NCBI RefSeq assembly: GCF_901933205.1
Contig: NC_044571.1
Location: forward strand, 13,400,235-13,464,234
Direction: 5' to 3'
Source: Camarhynchus parvulus
Taxonomy: Eukaryota; Chordata; Aves; Passeriformes; Thraupidae
DNA length: 64,000 bases
The notes below the pieces were generated by a model. It searched no databases and was not told where the DNA came from. It worked only from the letters and a program-made list of their open reading frames with translations. This document shows, in pieces, positions 58,576 through 64,000 of the stretch. A program made the position numbers and the translations under genes. Within the stretch, counting starts at the first letter, position 1. Every line of letters begins with the position of its first letter.

Positions 58576-59691
58576 TTTTTTCCTTCAAGTGTGAAAAAAA
58601 CTTTACATTTTACACTGTTTAAGATTTAAAAGCAATTTTTATAACCTTATATCAATATATCACATTGCAAACTAAACAGTGAAAAGAGTACAATATTTTG
58701 TGTACAAAAGCATGTACCCAAATTTATTCTCGTCATATTTGCTTGTCGTTTTATTAGAAGTAAATGAAAAATACAATTTGTTTGTAAAAACTGTAAAATT
58801 TCCAACATAGTAATTATTACAGAACAGTAACTATGATTTGCCGCTTTCCATTCCCCTGTTATTGGTTACAATGTCATCCCAAAAATATTTTTCTCTATTG
58901 ATTGCTTACTTTCAAATACTTTGAAATGAAACACATTTATATCCTCTGGATGCGTAAATGGGTTTTGTTCATATGCATGTCTTTAAATCCACACAGAAAT
59001 TCTGAACGTGGCAAAATGCTATGCTTAAAGATGCTTAGAAAGACTCCTAATAAAAAGATGGTCCTTATTTTTAGCACCTCCAGGTTTCAGTCGTTCTTTA
59101 ATGAATTTCAAAGTAAAGCGTCCCTACCTCTGTTCAGAAGGTAATAGGACATTTAAATGCATTTAGATTTAGTATTGTTTTTAATTGGTATGTTTATGAT
59201 CAGGAAGAAGATAAACTGTGAAAAGGCAAAACATTAGTGCTCCTACTGAGACCTCTACTAACCTCTCTTCCTGAGAGCACCTCTAGTAAATACCCTGGAG
59301 CAAAGTCTAGGATCACTTACATTCCAGCAACTCTCACTGGGAATTATCCAATTAAAGCAGCAATTCCCCCACCCCCTTTTCCCTCATAGGTCTAAATACA
59401 CAACAAAAAATATTGCAAAAATCAACTACTCCATATTTTAATAACCCTGGTTTCTCAATGAAGAAAAAAAAAAGGAAGATAAAAACACCTTGAATACTTC
59501 ATATCCACGAGAATCATACATCCTGTTTTCATCCCCCATTTTTCCTCCTCCAAAGAGACAAGATTATTAAAACATCATTGTACATACTGAAATAGAGTAT
59601 TGCTGAAGAGATCATTACTGATAAACAAGGGACTGGCGTCCCTCCATTTTTAATCAGTCACTGTCTTTCATTACTGGGCTCTCCCACAGAT
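58570..59691 (-). other. POLA1: Probable POLA1 3' UTR
   Basis: AT-rich non-coding sequence following the POLA1 stop on the - strand, down to a candidate AATAAA at 58575-58570. It would give a 3' UTR of about 1.1 kb. The extent is inferred from the poly(A) signal only; nearer TTTTATT/AATAAA-like sites (for example near 58751) could shorten it. Confidence 0.45.
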
Positions 59692-59834
59692 TTATCTTCC
59701 TATACTGACGGTGAAGAGTTTGCCAAGGTTCACTTCTGAGTAGCCACTCATGGCCAGGCATTTGTCTACGGTGCTCTTCAGTCTTTTGTAGGCCTCAGAG
59801 ACTTCCCCCCTGAGTTGCTTCTTCTTCAAATACT
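59692..59834 (-). CDS. POLA1: POLA1 terminal coding exon (DNA polymerase alpha catalytic subunit C-terminus)
   Basis: On the - strand an acceptor ttcttctag is followed by about 46 codons beginning YLKKKQ and ending in TAA at 59694-59692. The segment AYKRLK...SGYSEVNLGKLF matches the extreme C-terminus of vertebrate DNA polymerase alpha p180 (human has YRKLK...SGYSEVNLSKLF). This C-terminal region lies after the zinc-binding modules that contact POLA2 and primase in the pol alpha-primase complex, which makes RNA-DNA primers in nuclear replication. Only the last exon is visible. The exact acceptor (ctag|AG or ctagag|) is ambiguous by two bases. Its convergent orientation to ARX matches the mammalian arrangement. 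Confidence 0.9.
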
Positions 59835-62800
59835 CTAGAAGAACAAAGAGGAAAAACCCAAAACACAAAGACGGATTAAATAACCACAAAAAGACAGGAT
59901 TTTTGCATTCATTAGACTGTGAATCAAGGTATTTTAAAACGAGGTGAATGTTGTAGATAGCAAAGAGCACATTTGTGGCAAGCTCTCCCACATTCTGCTG
60001 CATTCCCTGCCTTTTCTGCACGAGCTGGTGAGGGGCCATGGTGAACCCTGGCCATGGAGCTCCCTCAGCCCCACCAGCATGGGAGCAGTGGGAAAATTGG
60101 CAAGAGCCACCCCTAGTCCAGTTTTGTGATCTAGCTGGAGTGAAATGGGGGTTCACTAAGCCACAGCAGAGAAAGTAAGCAATAGTTGGGCTGGGTCTGT
60201 AAGGATCCCATTTAAAAGGGGCAGGTGCTCTCACTTAGTGAGAACTATCCAGAGTCCCCAGGGGTTGGAAGTAGGGAGAGATTCTGCCCCAGGGTGGCTT
60301 CAGAAGTGAAGGAGATCACAATTCATGTCCAATTCATGTCCCTCATCCCTGCTGTTAATACTGGCACTGGCACAACCCGGGACACACTTATCACCAGTCT
60401 TGTGAGTTCTCAAATGCTCCTTGTGTGCAGGACAGGAATCGTGACCCTCAGCACCAGGGAGGTGCTGGAAGGAAAAGGGAAGTAGCAGAAACAAGGAGAA
60501 TTCCATGCTACTTTACCCTAAAATGGAGAGAAGATGCCCAATATCTTAACCAGGAGATGTCAGGTTCACCTGACACATGAATGAAGAGGCTCCCAAATGC
60601 TTGATAAGAGATGTCTGGGGGACATGGCCTTTACTCACCTGTACCTTTATGTGTGTGCAAAGTCATGTGCATATTTCAGCAGCAAAGACCAAGCTGTTCT
60701 ATTTCTGTTGGGTTTTTTAATCAAATTTTCTGCCATTAAAAAAACACACCCAAGGGATTTTGTTTGGGTGATTGTCCAGCTTTTCCTTTATAAAAGCTGT
60801 GGACAAAGGCTAGAAGAGCAAAATATTCCACTACTCCATTATACAGCAATGCTAAGTAGATGCAGATCTGGCACAGTTCTGCTCCTACTTTCCAACCAAC
60901 TCCACATTCTAGGAACACCAGCTCCTACCCAAAAGCCTGCTCCTGCAATGACACCTTGGAACACTGGAGAGCACACAGACTGCAGAACAAGGTGCCCTCC
61001 CAGGCAGCTTCCCTGCTCTTAGACTGGAGGGACTCCACGCCCAGCAGCACCAGGAGAGCACAGCACAGGTACTTGCAGGTAAAGATCTGAAGCCACTGAG
61101 GTGCAGGGTAAAGCATGTGAGCCACCAACACCACCCTCCTGGTCCTTTGAATATGTAAAAGGGGAAAGTCCATCCCCTCTCAAACATCTTTTAGTCTACA
61201 GCACAAGATGAAAAACCAATTGTCTCTAAAAACAGTAGAGTTTATTTAAGAAAAGGTTTTTGGGGAGAGGGACACTGGTTTTTTGAGTCTATATGTACAA
61301 GGGGTGAAATGTCTCATTTTTCTGACAACTCACATCTCGCCTCACCTCTGTGACGTGAGATGAAGGTGTCCCTTCAGACAGCTTCACCTCAGCAGCCATG
61401 AGGAGATGGCAGGGATGGGAGGCATGGTGACAGAAAAAGCTATCACAGTTTTGAGGTTTGTGAAGTTCTCTTCCCTGAGGATTTACAAATTTTTCTGCAG
61501 AGCCTCAGATGTTGTAGGTATGAGCTCAGCAGACTAGCTCTGAATACAACACAAACAGCAATGTTTTACTGAGAAATTGCCACCTGCTTAGGTTTTCCAT
61601 GTTATTCACAAAGTTCCACTGAAGTTAACTGCTTTGATGAAGCTATCAACTCTTTAAAAATTAAATAAAAATTTAAATTAACAATGCCTAAGTGAATACA
61701 TTGATTAAGAGCACTTTGATAAGCACCCTTCATGCATTGTTGTGAAGAAGTTATGTATTGTGTCTGGGCAGTAAGCAAACAGAGGAAGATGCCTTGTTGA
61801 AGATACCACATTTTTACTGTTACACAGACAGTAATGACTTAAAGTCTATTAGCAGAATTGGATTTTCCTTAAACTGCAACTCAAATACAACAAAAGCTTG
61901 ATTATGTGAATCTGCTCATTAACAGGCTGAAGTCACTATGGCATAAACACATTTAACGATTCTGAAAGTATTTAGATATAGGGTTAAATTAAACAAACCT
62001 TGAAAATTGTCTTAACCAGATCCATAAAAACACCAATCCCACTTTGCCACAAACTGTGCTCTCACTTATTTATGTCTTTTCAAGATTAATGATACAGTAA
62101 GTGGGTTCACTTGCAACTGCTCACATTAGCCAAACCATGCTCTTTATGCCAAGGAACTGTGGAAAATTCCATCCTTATACCTCAAAACTAGGCCAAAATA
62201 GTTCAAAGCTTCCTGGAGCTCAGGAGGGACCAAGGTAAAGTACATCAATGTGAACAGCTGGCACACGTGAACGGAGCAGGAAGGCACATTAATCACTAGA
62301 ACACTGAGGCAAACAATACACCAGGGCTGAAAGTAGGGAACAGAAACACAGACCCATGTACAGCTCCAAATCAGGCTTCAGGGCTCCAGCCATCCCACTA
62401 ACAGAGCTCCCAGCTCCCCCCAACATTAAATCTAAACTCCAATTATATGCAATAACCTTTCTGACAGTATGCTTCAAACATTTCTTAGATGCAATTACCC
62501 TTGTAGAGGCAGGCAGGAAAGGGTGGACTGAAAAAAAAAGAGAAATATGAGGGGCCTCGTTGAAGTAATGAGGCCAATTTTAAGTTTCAATTATAAGAGA
62601 ATGGGAGCTGGGAGCTCCGGGAGGAGAGGCAGGCAGGGCTGTGTCTGCAGCACCATGCATTTGAATGACACAAGTGCATCTTATGACTGGGGAGAAGAGA
62701 TTTAAAGAACTGCAGTAATACAGAGCAGGGGAAGATGAGAGAGGACACAGCTCCTGATGTGTTTACCTCCTTTGCTGATGGGATATTGACTTTTCCCACC

Positions 62801-64000
62801 AGGTTGGTTAGAAAGGGGACTATTTACGCTGCCACACAGCAGAGTAAGAATGACAACCGGCATCACTCGGTGCTCCTCTGAGTAAAAGACAACTGTGACC
62901 GCTGTATATCACACAGCCAGTCAATACCTCCGAGTTACCACACCATCCAACTTAGAGATGCATATAAAAGCTCCTACTTTCTTCCTAAATGAGAATTTAA
63001 TCAATAACATGCTTAAGGCCTTCTGGAAACTGAGCTATACAAACTGACTGAAATTGCCTTTTAGTGCTCACTTTCTGAAATAGTTCTATACCCATCATCA
63101 CCCCATCATTGTTTTAGTAACATCCAAGTTCAGTGGCAATGAGCAATCTTTTAAGATGACCATTGCTGCAGAATGTATACACGGCTATACATCATGAGAT
63201 ATATTTCTATACATGCAGAGCATATGAAAGACACTATCAAAGCAAATATAAAATTAGAATGCAATAATTTTAATAGAAATAAATAAAAAATGTGCTTCTG
63301 ACTTTATGCAAGTAAAATTCAGGTACTGTAATTTCTAAAGTTAGTAAATCACTGACTCTGGTAAATACTAAATTATACCACCAAGCATGCAGGTAATCCC
63401 CTCCTTCCACCTCCCAACATAACTGCTCCCTCCTTTCCTTCACAAAACACAGTCTGAACTTCTGGATATTCTGTCAAATTTAGTACCCCATCCAAGTCCT
63501 TGTTTAGCTACCTAGGTATATTTTTATATTAATAGGGACAAAAAAAATTAAAAAAAATTTTAAAGGTTCCAGAAATCCATTTACCCTACTGTTGTTCAGA
63601 TGTTGGAAACATCTGAAACAATGGAGATATTTGGAGGCATGTGCCATTTGAAGGATGGAGATATTTGGAGGTTATCTATACCTAACTGCATGTTTTCCAT
63701 TTATTGCAATTTCTCTTCATTTCTATTAAAATGATGCTAAGTAACCTGATAGCCACAACCAAGAACTTTAATTCTTAGATTTCTTAAAATGTGGTTCAGT
63801 TAAAGTCTTCTGGTTTTTTTCCTCCTGACTGAACTGGGTCAACTATTAAACTCTCTCCCCTAATTATTCTGTTGATAGCCTGCTCTTCAGAGTGAGAAGT
63901 AAAAATCTATCACGTTCCTTTGTATTTGTGTGCATGCATCTGCACCAGGAACAGGAGAAACAACATAGCTGCCTATGAGCACAGTGCCAAAACCTTGGTT
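59835..64000 (-). other. POLA1: Last intron of POLA1 (partial)
   Basis: About 4.2 kb upstream of the terminal exon on the - strand. I found no cysteine-rich or other POLA1-like exon in any frame, so the penultimate exon is probably beyond the window. The sequence is AT-rich, with complex conserved-looking stretches at about 61600-62100 (cattgattaagagcactttgataagc near 61700) and 62880-63300. Mammalian POLA1 3' introns are known to carry ARX enhancers; a link here is inference. Confidence 0.55.

Noticed and set aside
59835..60234. Upstream extension of the POLA1 frame to a 180-codon ORF
   Set aside because: The similarity to POLA1 starts only after the ttcttctag acceptor; the extension is intron read open by chance.

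Overview
This is vertebrate nuclear DNA, almost certainly from a bird and probably a songbird-type (passerine) genome. The evidence is several 3'-truncated CR1 LINE fragments with the typical short terminal repeats, a solo LTR of a kind I associate with passerines, compact introns, and two genes that read as orthologues of human ARX and POLA1. There is no bacterial, plasmid or CRISPR content. Database identity could not be tested here.

Layout. Positions 1 to about 42,900 hold no protein-coding gene I can support. This is an AT-rich gene desert upstream of ARX, containing CR1 fragments (7745, 13647, 19345, 31150), LTR-like sequence (17530, 35823), microsatellites, and several blocks of unique complex sequence that look like conserved non-coding elements. 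An isolated GC-rich island with a 20-22 bp minisatellite sits at 12,880-13,620. A CA/CACACT repeat of about 790 bp lies at 39,698-40,488, and 16 copies of TGGGA lie at 41,286-41,365. From about 42,950 the sequence becomes a large CpG-rich domain.

ARX (aristaless-related homeobox, + strand) occupies 47,217-53,893 in five coding exons, with a 3' UTR to about 55,030. Exon structure, octapeptide, acidic domain, Q50 paired-like homeodomain and C-terminal OAR domain are all visible. As assembled, exon 4 carries three single-base losses in C/G runs that together restore frame; they are more likely sequencing errors than a dead gene. The polyalanine tracts that are long in human ARX are mostly absent. 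Intron 3 holds a long conserved-looking non-coding block, and intron 4 a promoter-like cluster of motifs.

Downstream, 56,080-57,010 is a strong candidate ultraconserved-type enhancer region. It lies between ARX and the terminal exon of POLA1 (DNA polymerase alpha catalytic subunit), which is on the - strand at 59,692-59,834. The two genes are tail to tail, as in mammals. The rest, to 64,000, is the last POLA1 intron, in which I recognise no further exon. The biological theme is one developmental transcription factor surrounded by a large regulatory territory that overlaps a housekeeping neighbour.
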